Source: a virus
Reading direction: 5' to 3' (one strand)
DNA: 35,601 bases
IMG/VR virus record: IMGVR_UViG_3300025890_000061
Span: 1 to 35,601 of that record
Shown piece after piece: positions 15,866-23,186 of the stretch; within the stretch, counting starts at the first letter, position 1; every line of letters starts with the position of its first letter. Made by a program: the position numbers and the translations under genes. The notes below the pieces were generated by a model. The model ran no database searches, was not told where the DNA came from, and saw nothing but the letters and a program-made list of their open reading frames with translations.

Positions 15866-16642
15866 ATGAATTCTTTAGTACTATTAGGATATGGGTTTGT
15901 TGGTAAGGCAGTACATGACGTACTGAAAGATCACCACAATATTATTATTGTAGACCCACAATATTCAAACGACACGGTAGAAGATCAAGTTGGAAAAGAT
16001 GGTTACATAGTTTGCTTGCCCACCCCTCAAGGACAGTATGGTGAGTGTGACGTAAGTATTATTTTTGAAATGTTAAATAAAATTCCTGTTGTAGATGGTC
16101 AAGTCACAGAGGTTCTTATAAAATCTACTATATCAATAGAAGGTTGGAGAGAAATTGAAAAAGATAATACGCATTTAAATATATGTTTTTCTCCAGAGTT
16201 TTTAACTGCTGCAAACGCATCTGAAGATTTTAAAAATCAAGATAAAATGCTTTTCGGTGGCGGCAATGAAGATTTTTGGATTAATGTTTTTGAACCTTGC
16301 AAAAAGTTTGATGCAGTCCGATCATCAATTCCTGAACTCATCATAACTAAATATGTTAGAAATTCTTTCCTAGCAACAAAAGTCGCGTTTTTTAATGAAG
16401 TTTATGATCTTTGTGCTTCTTTGAATATCCAGTACGATGAAGTATCATATCTCGTAGGTATGGATGAAAGGATTGGATATTCACATATAAGTGTTCCAGG
16501 TCCAGATGGTGATAGAGGTTTTGGTGGTGCTTGTTTTCCAAAAGACACACTTGCTTTGCAGCATTCAGCGGAACGTAGGGATCAGCATCTTAATGTTTTA
16601 AATGCTGCAATTGCATCAAACAGAAATAAGAGAAAACTATGA
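15866..16642 (+). CDS. Short UDP-glucose/GDP-mannose dehydrogenase-like protein
   Basis: 258 residues from ATG 15866 (GAGG at 15856-15859; an in-frame GTG at 15833 lies inside the previous gene). LLGYGFVGKAV (6-16) is the NAD loop, SPEFL (109-113) holds the catalytic Glu111, ITKYVRN (160-166) Lys162 and Asn166, and GFGGACFPKD (218-227) the nucleophile Cys223. Family members are about 390-450 residues and have a C-terminal UDP-binding domain, which is missing here. Either a compact enzyme or one using another partner. It could supply UDP-glucuronate to the epimerase at 9918. Confidence 0.8.
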   Translation: MNSLVLLGYGFVGKAVHDVLKDHHNIIIVDPQYSNDTVEDQVGKDGYIVCLPTPQGQYGECDVSIIFEMLNKIPVVDGQVTEVLIKSTISIEGWREIEKDNTHLNICFSPEFLTAANASEDFKNQDKMLFGGGNEDFWINVFEPCKKFDAVRSSIPELIITKYVRNSFLATKVAFFNEVYDLCASLNIQYDEVSYLVGMDERIGYSHISVPGPDGDRGFGGACFPKDTLALQHSAERRDQHLNVLNAAIASNRNKRKL

Positions 16643-17322
16643 AATCATATGTAATAACAATTATGGATATGGAAAAATCTGTTAAGGCGGCAGAAAAGTG
16701 TATTCAATCTGCTGCTGAATATGGAGTTACTGTAGAAATGTTTCCTGCGATAACGCCAAAAGATGATCCATCAAGAATGATGGAAGAGCGCAATATACCC
16801 ACTATTGGATTTAATGAAAAATGGTCTAGAACTGAGAGGTGTATGGCTGCATTTTTATCTCATTATAGTCTCTGGAAAAAATGTGAAGAAGAAAAAGATC
16901 AATCTTATTTGATTTTAGAACATGATGCGGTTTTTGAAGGAAATATACCAAATATAAGTATGCTTGAGGTCAACACAGAGCCATTATTAGTATCTTTGGG
17001 GGAACCATCTTATGGCTCATATAAAACTCCAAACACTATCGGTTTAAATAAACTACAATCAAAACCTTACCTTCCTGGCGCACATGCTTACATGATTAAC
17101 TATAAGGCAGCACACCAACTTGTCGGTAGAGCAAAAAATGACCCTGCGCCAACTGATGTTTTTATTGATAATAGAAGATTTTATTTTTTGCATGAGTGGA
17201 GTCCATTTCCTATTACTGTAAAGGATACTTTCACAACTATACAAAGAGAAATAGGATGTACGCACAAACATTCTTATAAAAAAGTGATGGAAACAGGAAA
17301 GGGCAAATATGACATTATTTGA
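16639..17322 (+). CDS. Glycosyltransferase family 25-like protein (second copy)
   Basis: 227 residues starting in an ATGA overlap. MAAFLSHYSLWKKCEE (about 69-84) carries the SHxxxW block; YLILEHDAVFEG (about 89-100) has the acidic E-x-D; YLPGAHAYMINYKAAHQL matches the acceptor region. Same order as the gene at 10856. The two differ in sequence, so they are paralogues or separate acquisitions. The next gene starts 14 bases before its stop. Confidence 0.75.
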   Translation: MKSYVITIMDMEKSVKAAEKCIQSAAEYGVTVEMFPAITPKDDPSRMMEERNIPTIGFNEKWSRTERCMAAFLSHYSLWKKCEEEKDQSYLILEHDAVFEGNIPNISMLEVNTEPLLVSLGEPSYGSYKTPNTIGLNKLQSKPYLPGAHAYMINYKAAHQLVGRAKNDPAPTDVFIDNRRFYFLHEWSPFPITVKDTFTTIQREIGCTHKHSYKKVMETGKGKYDII

Positions 17323-18028
17323 TAAATGTTTTATTACGGGTTGTGATGAAAATACAGAATGGATGCTTCCTTGGTTTGTTGAAAATTATAAAGCCCATAA
17401 TGATATTCCTTTAGTTTTTGCAGACTTTGGTGTTAGTTTAGAATTAAAAAATATGTTATCACACTTAGGTTTTGATCATGTCATAGACATGCGAAGTACG
17501 GTTGCAGATTCTACTATTGGTAATCCAAAAAAATTAGTTAATTGGTTTAAAAAACCAAAAGCGATGATAAATTGTTCTAAAATTTCAAATTATAGTTGCT
17601 GGATAGATAGTGACATAGAAGTTTTAGCAGATATGTCAAATATTTTTAGTTATGTTATTCCTAACAAAATAGGAATGGTTCAAGATCATCCATGGTCAAA
17701 AAGAATGATGGAAACTTGGCATAATTCTGGAATTGTGGCATTTAAAGATTGTCCAGCAATTTTAGATAAATGGGCATGGTATATTGAAAAGGGGAATCAT
17801 GGACAAAGAGGTGATCAAGAAGTACTTCATGCTATGATAAATAGCCCACTTAATAGAATGATACATATCAATGATATTCCAAATGAATATAATTGGTTAA
17901 GAATACAATTTGAACATGATGATGAAAGCAGTAAGAAAGCAAAAGCAATTCATTGGACAGGCAGAAAAGGAAAAGAAAGAATTATGAATAAAATGGGAAT
18001 GGAAATTATGGAAGATTCTGATGCCTAG
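17309..18028 (+). CDS. Putative GT-A glycosyltransferase
   Basis: 239 residues. CWIDSDIEVLADMSNIF (97-113) contains the DxD motif (D100, D102) after a hydrophobic strand. WHNSGIVAFKDCP and HGQRGDQEVLHAMI are the later blocks of GT8-like enzymes that also appear in the gene at 2229 (acceptor region with DQ). AIHWTGRKGKE near the end matches the terminal IHxxGxxK motif. Overlaps both neighbours. Donor and acceptor not determined. Confidence 0.75.
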   Translation: MTLFDKCFITGCDENTEWMLPWFVENYKAHNDIPLVFADFGVSLELKNMLSHLGFDHVIDMRSTVADSTIGNPKKLVNWFKKPKAMINCSKISNYSCWIDSDIEVLADMSNIFSYVIPNKIGMVQDHPWSKRMMETWHNSGIVAFKDCPAILDKWAWYIEKGNHGQRGDQEVLHAMINSPLNRMIHINDIPNEYNWLRIQFEHDDESSKKAKAIHWTGRKGKERIMNKMGMEIMEDSDA

Positions 18029-18623
18029 TGTAGCGCACATTATTGGTAACGGAAAAAGTGCTGGCTTATATAATCCATCAAAAGGGTTAAAAATTGTATG
18101 TAACCTTCCACCTATGGAAGTTAATAATGTATATACAACAGTTATGGTAGATTTCAAAATGATGAAAGCCATATCAACTGGTTCTGTTCAAGTTCAAGGG
18201 GATTGGGTACTGGGCGCGAGACCAAAACATTGGATGGAAATGAGAAATGATTTTTACATTCATTATTCAAAACAAATTAAAGAGTTTTACACAGTTCTTC
18301 CTAAATATGCAGCAAACTATACAGATTTTAATTGTGGTCATATGGCAACACATTACACTGCAAATAAATTAAAACGAGAAGAAATTCATATGTATGGATT
18401 TGATTCAATATTTGGTTTTGATATTACAAGTCATTCAGATGTATATTTACCTTCACCGAGAGATAACTTAAATACTCAAAGATTAACTGAGAATTGGAGA
18501 CCTATTTGGCATGGACTATTTAGGGAATTCCCTAAAACTCAATTCGTTATTCATCAAGTGAAAGGTAAATCTTTAGTAAAATTACCTGATAATGTTGAAG
18601 TGGTTTATCCAAAACGTAAATAG
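18021..18623 (+). CDS. Hypothetical protein with GNGKS-type N-terminus
   Basis: 200 residues. AHIIGNGKSAGLYNPSKG (about 5-22) resembles the GNGPS-type nucleotide-binding strand seen in sialyltransferase-like or DUF115-like proteins. HMATHYTANKLKREEIHMYG (about 107-126) and GFDITSHSDVYLPSP are conserved-looking. It ends the glycan-type block with an 8-base overlap with the gene before. A transferase role is possible but unproven. Confidence 0.6.
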   Translation: MPSVAHIIGNGKSAGLYNPSKGLKIVCNLPPMEVNNVYTTVMVDFKMMKAISTGSVQVQGDWVLGARPKHWMEMRNDFYIHYSKQIKEFYTVLPKYAANYTDFNCGHMATHYTANKLKREEIHMYGFDSIFGFDITSHSDVYLPSPRDNLNTQRLTENWRPIWHGLFREFPKTQFVIHQVKGKSLVKLPDNVEVVYPKRK

Positions 18624-18696
18624 TATACTACCCTCTTATAAAGGAGTCTCCTTATTATACATATAATTTGATGATTCGTCAACCCTAAAAATTTAC

Positions 18697-18723
18697 TTGA
18701 CAACAATTTAATATTATGATACT
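18697..18723 (+). promoter_or_regulatory. Early-type promoter before metallopeptidase gene
   Basis: TTGACA at 18697-18702 and TATGATACT with a likely -10 GATACT at 18718-18723 (spacer 15, shorter than the usual 17). Position is 32 bases before the next start codon. The leader that follows contains AGAGAATCA. Confidence 0.65.
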
Positions 18724-18754
18724 TTAAGGTGTAATAAGAGAGAAAGAGAATCAT

Positions 18755-19162
18755 ATGATCTTAGAAATACTGAATAAGCCTTCAAAAATTTCAGATGATA
18801 TGATTGATTCTATCGTTAACCATGCAGATCAAATTCTTGATTTAGAAGAATTAGAAGAACTTCAGATAGTATTTAATGAAGAAGATGGGGATACTTGTGG
18901 TTACTTTGATGGGATTGGTGAAGAAGAGGATGGTGTCGCTGTTATTGAAATTAACAGTAAGAAATCTTTAGAAGAAATTATTAAAACAATATTTCATGAG
19001 ATTGTTCATGTTCAGCAAGTTCTTCATGGATTTTTTTGTAATGAAGAAAAGACTTGGTATGGTGATTATTTTGGCGATCTTAACTATGATGAAAAGCCTT
19101 GGGAGATAGACGCTTTCTCAAAAGAGGGTATGCTTTATAGTAGTTGGAAAACTTGTGCCTAA
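18755..19162 (+). CDS. Putative zinc metallopeptidase (HExxH)
   Basis: 135 residues. Residues 80-90 FHEIVHVQQVL contain HExxH (H81, E82, H85), and PWEIDA (115-120) supplies a candidate third ligand Glu117. The N-terminal half is acidic and helical. Size and motif resemble small zinc-dependent proteins common in T4-like marine phages. Preceded by its own promoter and by the GAGAAAGAGAATCAT leader. Substrate unknown. Confidence 0.75.
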   Translation: MILEILNKPSKISDDMIDSIVNHADQILDLEELEELQIVFNEEDGDTCGYFDGIGEEEDGVAVIEINSKKSLEEIIKTIFHEIVHVQQVLHGFFCNEEKTWYGDYFGDLNYDEKPWEIDAFSKEGMLYSSWKTCA

Positions 19163-19215
19163 AGTCGGATAAAACACTAAATATAGTATAAGACTAACTA
19201 CAAATGCGGTAATAT

Positions 19216-19305
19216 ATGCACCACGAAAAACCTGTTCCAATAGATGATCCTTGTGATGATTGGAGCAAAGAGATTGATAGGTTGAGAAAATACTTGACAA
19301 TCTAA
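19216..19305 (+). CDS. Possible 29-residue ORF upstream of a promoter
   Basis: ATG 19216 to TAA 19303-19305 encodes MHHEKPVPIDDPCDDWSKEI then a basic end. A CTAAATATA element about 30 bases upstream resembles a late promoter. No clear ribosome site. The -35 box of the next promoter lies inside its last codons. Could be a real micro-gene or a chance frame. Confidence 0.4.
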   Translation: MHHEKPVPIDDPCDDWSKEIDRLRKYLTI

Positions 19306-19322
19306 AAAAAATATGCGATAAT
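19294..19322 (+). promoter_or_regulatory. Early-type promoter
   Basis: TTGACA 19294-19299, spacer of 17, GATAAT 19317-19322, preceded by ATGC at the extended -10. It drives the 56-residue gene at 19357. Confidence 0.75.
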
Positions 19323-19356
19323 AGAAAATCACTAAATAATGGCAAAGGAAATCGCT

Positions 19357-19527
19357 ATGAGTGAAAATGCATATTGGACTGTAAAGGCGTATAATTGGGA
19401 TTCTCAAACCAAAAACTTTGTACTTTCTGAATGGGCATCTGGATTTTCTCATAGTAACGCAGACAGTTACTATAAAAAAATGAGAGAAACTAACAAGTTT
19501 TCAAAATTAACTATGGAAAAATGCTAG
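19357..19527 (+). CDS. Hypothetical protein, 56 residues
   Basis: Start ATG 19357 chosen because AAGGAA is placed 7-8 bases upstream; an in-frame ATG at 19339 has no ribosome site. Sequence MSENAYWTVKAYNWDSQTKN is Trp/Tyr-rich, with charged ends. No family recognised. Own early promoter upstream, and another begins inside or just after its stop. Confidence 0.6.
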   Translation: MSENAYWTVKAYNWDSQTKNFVLSEWASGFSHSNADSYYKKMRETNKFSKLTMEKC

Positions 19528-19556
19528 TTGACACACACTATTAGGTATGCTATAAA
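19528..19556 (+). promoter_or_regulatory. Early-type promoter
   Basis: TTGACA 19528-19533, 17-base spacer, TATAAA 19551-19556. Starts immediately after the preceding stop codon, and the leader AATCAGAGAAAGAGAGAATC follows to ATG 19585. Confidence 0.8.
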
Positions 19557-19584
19557 ATATATGTAATCAGAGAAAGAGAGAATC

Positions 19585-19881
19585 ATGATTGATATGAATA
19601 CCCCACAACCTTCTACTAATGACTCTAACTGGAATGATATTCGGTGGGAAGAGCATCACCGTGTTAATCCTGAGACTGCTCAAGGAGAACATTCTACAAT
19701 GATGCAACTAGATTTTGCAAAATGGTCAAAGGGCAATGGAACTTGGGAAACAGTATCCTCTTACCACGAAAACGTAAAGATGTGGTATGAAGATGTGTAT
19801 AATGTTTTATGGATAGGTAATTATCGGTATGGAGAACCCATATATCAAACTGAATACGATGGGATGGAAATCTATGGCTGA
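19585..19881 (+). CDS. Hypothetical protein, Trp/Tyr-rich
   Basis: 98 residues. Many aromatic residues (WNDIRWEEHH, WETVSSYHENVKMWYEDVYN) and no known motif. Its leader is a variant of the recurring AGAGAATC leader. The stop overlaps the next start region (19874). First gene of a short run of overlapping small genes. Confidence 0.6.
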   Translation: MIDMNTPQPSTNDSNWNDIRWEEHHRVNPETAQGEHSTMMQLDFAKWSKGNGTWETVSSYHENVKMWYEDVYNVLWIGNYRYGEPIYQTEYDGMEIYG

Positions 19882-20050
19882 TGATCATTTGGCAACTAAA
19901 GAAGATATGTTAGAACTAGTTGGAGAATCTGTTGCAAATCTCAACAATAGAATTGATGTATTGAATTCTATTGTTGAAGTTCTGGCTCGTAATATAAAAC
20001 TATTACTTGATATTCATATCTCAAACGAGGATGACGGTGATTTAGAATGA
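19874..20050 (+). CDS. Small coiled-coil-like hypothetical protein
   Basis: 58 residues from ATG 19874, overlapping the preceding gene by 8 bases. ATKEDMLELVGESVANLNN then RIDVLNSIVEVLARNIKLLL reads as one long amphipathic helix with Leu/Ile heptads, ending in an acidic tail (SNEDDGDLE). Self-association is likely. Function unknown. Confidence 0.6.
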   Translation: MADDHLATKEDMLELVGESVANLNNRIDVLNSIVEVLARNIKLLLDIHISNEDDGDLE

Positions 20051-20298
20051 TACGCGAAAAAACACCACAATCAGATATTATAATTGATCTTGATGGACCT
20101 GATGGTAATGCATTTTTTCTTCTTGCAAAAGCAAAAGAATATGCTCACTATAAAGGCACTAGAGCATCACCTATAACTAGTGAAATGTGTGCAGGAGATT
20201 ATTTTCATTTAGTGAAAATTTTTGATAAACATTTTGGTGATTTTGTCGTTCTAGAAAGTAGTGATAGAAAACTTATGGAGTTTGTAAATGCGAATTAA
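20047..20298 (+). CDS. Hypothetical protein, 83 residues
   Basis: Starts in an ATGA overlap. Residues 10-25 (DIIIDLDGPDGNAFFL) form a strand-turn with acidic residues; GDYFHLVKIFDKHFGDFVVL follows. Similar small proteins occur in T4-like cyanophages without known function. Ends 11 bases past the next start. Confidence 0.6.
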   Translation: MIREKTPQSDIIIDLDGPDGNAFFLLAKAKEYAHYKGTRASPITSEMCAGDYFHLVKIFDKHFGDFVVLESSDRKLMEFVNAN

Positions 20299-20500
20299 TT
20301 CATATGGGCGTACTGCCTCAGTAATGTCAACAATGCAAAATTTGTCTATTAGAAAAACGTCAAAGACAGATTTTCGTAGCGTAATGGAGTTAGAGCAAAT
20401 GACCATGACAAAAGATAGTGCAAGTAATAGTACAAGTCATAAGATTGATTATGAAAAACTTGTTGATGCTATTATCAAAAGTGGCGATTTAAAAGTATGA
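20288..20500 (+). CDS. Hypothetical protein, 70 residues
   Basis: ATG 20288 lies within the end of the preceding gene. Ser/Thr-rich middle (TMTKDSASNSTSHK), with a C-terminal KLVDAIIKSGDLKV. Stop overlaps the start of the IscA-like gene (ATGA). No recognised family. Confidence 0.55.
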   Translation: MRINSYGRTASVMSTMQNLSIRKTSKTDFRSVMELEQMTMTKDSASNSTSHKIDYEKLVDAIIKSGDLKV

Positions 20501-20805
20501 TTTTAAATGTTACTGATAAGGCAAAGGAGTATATGACTCATCAGTTAGTTTTGGCTGATAAAAATTATGTACTCCTTGAAGTAAAAGGTGGTGGTTGCAG
20601 TGGCTTTAAATATGAATGGTCATATGTTGAGGATGATTCAAAAGGAACACTGATTGATAATATATTGGTTCTTGATGCTATGGCAGAAATGTTTGTCTTT
20701 GGATGTACTGTTGATTACATAACAGAATTAGGTGGTAATTATTTGGTAGTACAAAATCCAAATGCAAAGGCCCAATGTGGGTGTGGAGAAAGTTTTGCAG
20801 TTTAA
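20497..20805 (+). CDS. IscA/HesB/ErpA-like iron-sulfur carrier
   Basis: 102 residues. GGGCSGFKY (31-39) and AQCGCGESF (92-100) give the three conserved cysteines C34, C94 and C96 that hold iron or a Fe-S cluster in A-type carriers. Length is typical. It would help load Fe-S clusters into host or phage enzymes during infection. Followed by tRNA-Arg under its own promoter. Confidence 0.9.
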   Translation: MILNVTDKAKEYMTHQLVLADKNYVLLEVKGGGCSGFKYEWSYVEDDSKGTLIDNILVLDAMAEMFVFGCTVDYITELGGNYLVVQNPNAKAQCGCGESFAV

Positions 20806-20825
20806 TAATTTATATTAAAAAGAAG

Positions 20826-20854
20826 TTGACATTAAAGTTCGCGTGTGATATATT
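20826..20854 (+). promoter_or_regulatory. Early-type promoter for tRNA-Arg and downstream RNA
   Basis: TTGACA 20826-20831, 17-base spacer, TATATT 20849-20854, about 18 bases before the tRNA 5' end. Would transcribe the tRNA and the structured stretch behind it. Confidence 0.8.
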
Positions 20855-20872
20855 ATGATTAACAAAAGATTC

Positions 20873-20948
20873 GGTCTCTTGGCTCAATGGATAGAGCAAC
20901 GGCCTTCTAAGCCGTAGGTTGCAAGTTCGAGTCTTGCAGAGACCGCCA
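20873..20948 (+). tRNA. tRNA-Arg (anticodon UCU)
   Basis: GGTCTCT (20873-20879) pairs with AGAGACC (20938-20944). D-arm GCTC/GAGC, anticodon stem ACGGC/GCCGT with loop CTTCTAA giving UCU for AGA codons, and T-arm GCAAG TTCGAGT CTTGC. Discriminator G and encoded CCA. All arms pair well. Confidence 0.95.
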
Positions 20949-20952
20949 AGAA

Positions 20953-21142
20953 ACTGGGTATGAAGTTAAATTGGAGCGCGAAGCGTTGGAGTTTAAAAGA
21001 TTGCTCAGTGAAACCCTAGTCGGAATGAAAGCCTTGCAAGGTCGTACTAGGTCGGTGAATACTCTGTACCGACGAAAACCAGAGCGTGGTTGTCAACGAG
21101 AAAGACAAATAGAGGGTGGAGATTGTGCATAGTCTCCACCCT
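20953..21142 (+). ncRNA. Structured RNA-like stretch behind tRNA-Arg
   Basis: No convincing reading frame, but nested pairings. ACTGGG 20953-20958 with CTCAGT 21004-21009 (one wobble) encloses TTAAATT/AGTTTAA (20966-20972 with 20990-20996) and AGCGC-GAA-GCGTT (20975-20987). CCTAGT 21015-21020 pairs with ACTAGG 21046-21051 around a small CCT/AGG hairpin, and TCGGT 21052-21056 pairs with ACCGA 21068-21072. A perfect 10-bp hairpin sits at 21113-21142. Likely co-transcribed with tRNA-Arg. The family is not recognised. Folding done by eye. Confidence 0.5.
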
Positions 21143-21173
21143 TGAATCTAAAATAGTAAAAAAGGAGATTGCA

Positions 21174-21389
21174 ATGCTTACATGTTTGATAGTTGCAGGA
21201 TCATTATGGATAGGTGATGAAAATAAAATGTTTCCAACACAAGGATTATTTTATTTTCATAAATTTAAAGATAGTATAAAAGTATATAGTCATAATGGAT
21301 CAAGATACGGTAGTTTTGTCATTCCAAAAAACTTAAAAGGTGAAACTATCATGGAAGTTTTTGAAAATTGTGCCAACAAGTCTGAGTGA
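21174..21389 (+). CDS. Hypothetical protein, 71 residues
   Basis: ATG 21174 with AAAAAGGAGA 6-8 bases upstream. MLTCLIVAGSLWIGDENKMF is a short hydrophobic start, possibly a membrane or signal-like segment; the rest is mixed. An upstream TTG in frame at 21090 would run through the hairpin and is rejected. Downstream is tRNA-Met. Confidence 0.6.
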   Translation: MLTCLIVAGSLWIGDENKMFPTQGLFYFHKFKDSIKVYSHNGSRYGSFVIPKNLKGETIMEVFENCANKSE

Positions 21390-21403
21390 TAGTACCAAAT
21401 AAC

Positions 21404-21479
21404 GCGAGAGTAGCATAGCGGTTAATGCGCCCCGCTCATAACGGGTTGATCGTAGGTTCAAATCCTACCTCTCGCACCA
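21404..21479 (+). tRNA. tRNA with anticodon CAU (Met, possibly Ile)
   Basis: GCGAGAG (21404-21410) pairs with CTCTCGC. D-arm GCAT/ATGC, anticodon loop CTCATAA (CAU), T-arm GTAGG TTCAAAT CCTAC, discriminator A and CCA 21477-21479. One anticodon-stem pair is a mismatch (C27-U43). CAU could be elongator Met or, if its C34 is modified, Ile; the sequence does not decide. Confidence 0.85.
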
Positions 21480-21480
21480 A

Positions 21481-21488
21481 TATAAATA
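21481..21488 (+). promoter_or_regulatory. T4-type late promoter
   Basis: TATAAATA immediately after the tRNA CCA, 31 bases before ATG 21520. Perfect T4 late octamer. Confidence 0.75.
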
Positions 21489-21519
21489 ACAACGTAGAAA
21501 TTAATAAAGGATATTTAAA

Positions 21520-21840
21520 ATGGCAATTAAACCTCCCGCATGGGCAAAAGGCGCACACCCAACAACTAGTGGCTGGATGAAAGGTAGAGAACTACTTGTG
21601 GCAAAAACAATATCTCAAGCGGATATTGATGAATGGAATGGTACTTTAGGTCAACCAGTACCAATCGCCCCAACTCCAAAACCAGAGCCAGAGCCAGAAG
21701 TAGTAGAAGAAGATTTTTCTGAAGTTGAAAACATGTCTAAAAGAGAATTAGAAGAATTCGCACGAACTAAAGGTGTGGAATTAGACAGACGCCAAAGTAA
21801 AAGATCATTGCTTAACATTGTAAAGGATATTATGAGATAA
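21520..21840 (+). CDS. Late hypothetical protein with SAP/HeH-like tail
   Basis: 106 residues preceded by AAAGGA. MAIKPPAWAKGAHPTTSGWM is a start seen in many T4-like cyanophage late proteins. A Pro/Glu linker (APTPKPEPEPEVVEED) joins to MSKRELEEFARTKGVELDRR then SKRSLLNIVKDIMR, which resembles a helix-extended-helix/SAP-type small domain that may bind nucleic acid or protein. Its late promoter suggests a virion-assembly role, not proven. Confidence 0.7.
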   Translation: MAIKPPAWAKGAHPTTSGWMKGRELLVAKTISQADIDEWNGTLGQPVPIAPTPKPEPEPEVVEEDFSEVENMSKRELEEFARTKGVELDRRQSKRSLLNIVKDIMR

Positions 21841-22103
21841 TGGATATTAAAGGACCAGCATATTCACATAACTATGCGAGTCAACCACTGGAACTAATTG
21901 TAAAGACTCAAGCAGCGAAAGAACTTCAGATGAATATAGTTGAACAAACTCGCCGTAGAACTGAGTTAACAGTGAGACAACCACAAAAAGCATTGGCTAA
22001 TTCATATGAAGGTCATGCTGGCACGTATGGTGCTGATGGTAAAAAAATGCATATACCGCAAGTTGAAGGAGTTAAACCAAAAAGCATAGATATTCAAGTA
22101 TAG
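21840..22103 (+). CDS. Hypothetical protein, 87 residues
   Basis: Start overlaps the previous stop (TAATG). Gln/Arg-rich helical core (KELQMNIVEQTRRRTELTVR) and a Gly-rich YEGHAGTYGADGKK. No family known. Read from the same late promoter. Confidence 0.6.
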   Translation: MDIKGPAYSHNYASQPLELIVKTQAAKELQMNIVEQTRRRTELTVRQPQKALANSYEGHAGTYGADGKKMHIPQVEGVKPKSIDIQV

Positions 22104-22122
22104 TATAAAGGATTAAATTATT

Positions 22123-22308
22123 ATGAAATCTATTTATCCAGAAGATGGGCCGCTTAGATTTGCAACACAAAATGAAACTAAAAATGTTACTAGGCAAGAA
22201 CTGGTAACATATAAAAAACGTGATGATAAAATGGTAAGAGAAACTGTAGTGAGAACATTCACATCAGATGATTATACAGATTATACTAATACTGTAATTT
22301 TATCTTAA
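22123..22308 (+). CDS. Hypothetical protein, 61 residues
   Basis: AAAGGA precedes ATG by about 11 bases. Basic/acidic mixed sequence with MVRETVVRTFTSDDYTDYT near the end. No recognised motif. Confidence 0.55.
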   Translation: MKSIYPEDGPLRFATQNETKNVTRQELVTYKKRDDKMVRETVVRTFTSDDYTDYTNTVILS

Positions 22309-22329
22309 TTATAAAATAAGGAGAAAGCG

Positions 22330-22539
22330 ATGCGTGAATTATTAATAAAATCTTTTAAGAGCCATGCTCAAGGTCATATTGATAAACACCTAGCCAATTT
22401 TGAAGTGTATCTTCATAATGCTGCTGGTGTTGGTGAACATCCAGACATTATTGAAGCAATGGAAGCGGAAATGGAACAAGTTGCAAAATATCATGATTTA
22501 CTTGAAATGACAGAAAAATATGTTGAGAATAATATTTGA
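22330..22539 (+). CDS. Hypothetical helical protein, 69 residues
   Basis: AAGGAGA just before ATG. Residues 15-35 DKHLANFEVYLHNAAGVGEH are followed by EAMEAEMEQVAKYHDLLEMT, an acidic amphipathic helix. Similar to small conserved phage proteins. Stop overlaps the next gene's TTG. Confidence 0.6.
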   Translation: MRELLIKSFKSHAQGHIDKHLANFEVYLHNAAGVGEHPDIIEAMEAEMEQVAKYHDLLEMTEKYVENNI

Positions 22540-23186
22540 CTTTAAATATTAAAAATGGGGTCAACAATTGTTGGGTATCACCTATATTAAAAACATCAAT
22601 CACTAAGACTGAGTGTGATAGATTGTTTACTGATATAATGATTGCCCATAGTGTTGACTCCAAAACAGGAAATAAAAAAAGAAAAAACTTTAAAGGTTTA
22701 GGTGATAAATCTGATAAGGGTATGCATATTGGGCAAATTGATATAGAGGAAGATTTGCTGCTTAGAACTTGTGCGGATAGATTTTTTGGTGAATATTTTG
22801 ATAAGGTTTTAGGTATTAACTTAAAAGATTTTGATTATAGATATTCATCTGCCTTTAATATTAATCGTGGTAAGGGGTCAATGCCAATTCATCAACATCA
22901 AGAGGTTGATTTTATTTCAGTTGTCTACTTATATGCAGAGGCGGACGATGGACAAATAGTTTTGCATGATCCAAGATGGGCGATAGCATCTAAAGGTTAT
23001 AAAACTGAATTTTTAGATCATTATGGTTCTATAGAATTTACACCGAAAACTGGAGATGTTCTTGTAATGCCAGCCTACATATATCATTCAGTAAAACAAA
23101 GTTTAGCACCTCTAAGAGTGTCTATGCCTATTGACTTAATTATTAATTCAAATGATGAGGAAATAAAAAATGAAATATGTTATTGA
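22536..23186 (+). CDS. 2OG-Fe(II) oxygenase-superfamily protein
   Basis: 216 residues from TTG 22536 (TTGA overlap; no early ATG). The double-stranded beta-helix blocks are SMPIHQHQEVDFISVVYLYA (115-134) with ligands H119 or H121, DGQIVLHDPRW (138-148), and GDVLVMPAYIYHSV (173-186) with distal H184, then APLRVSMPIDL with the 2OG-binding Arg194. This pattern is shared with prolyl-hydroxylase-like proteins common in T4-like cyanophages. Probably a hydroxylase of a protein or nucleic acid. Overlaps the HAD gene. Confidence 0.75.
   Translation: MTLNIKNGVNNCWVSPILKTSITKTECDRLFTDIMIAHSVDSKTGNKKRKNFKGLGDKSDKGMHIGQIDIEEDLLLRTCADRFFGEYFDKVLGINLKDFDYRYSSAFNINRGKGSMPIHQHQEVDFISVVYLYAEADDGQIVLHDPRWAIASKGYKTEFLDHYGSIEFTPKTGDVLVMPAYIYHSVKQSLAPLRVSMPIDLIINSNDEEIKNEICY

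Noticed and set aside
6619-16642. Complete WbpABDE-type pathway for a diacetamido uronic acid
   Set aside because: Acyltransferase, oxidoreductase, aminotransferase and a Ugd-like protein are all present, but the acyltransferase looks like LpxA and the Ugd is short and 6.7 kb away; kept only as an alternative.
18639-18655. AAGGAG/CTCCTT palindrome after 18623
   Set aside because: Only a short stem with almost no loop and no T-run; not enough for a terminator call.
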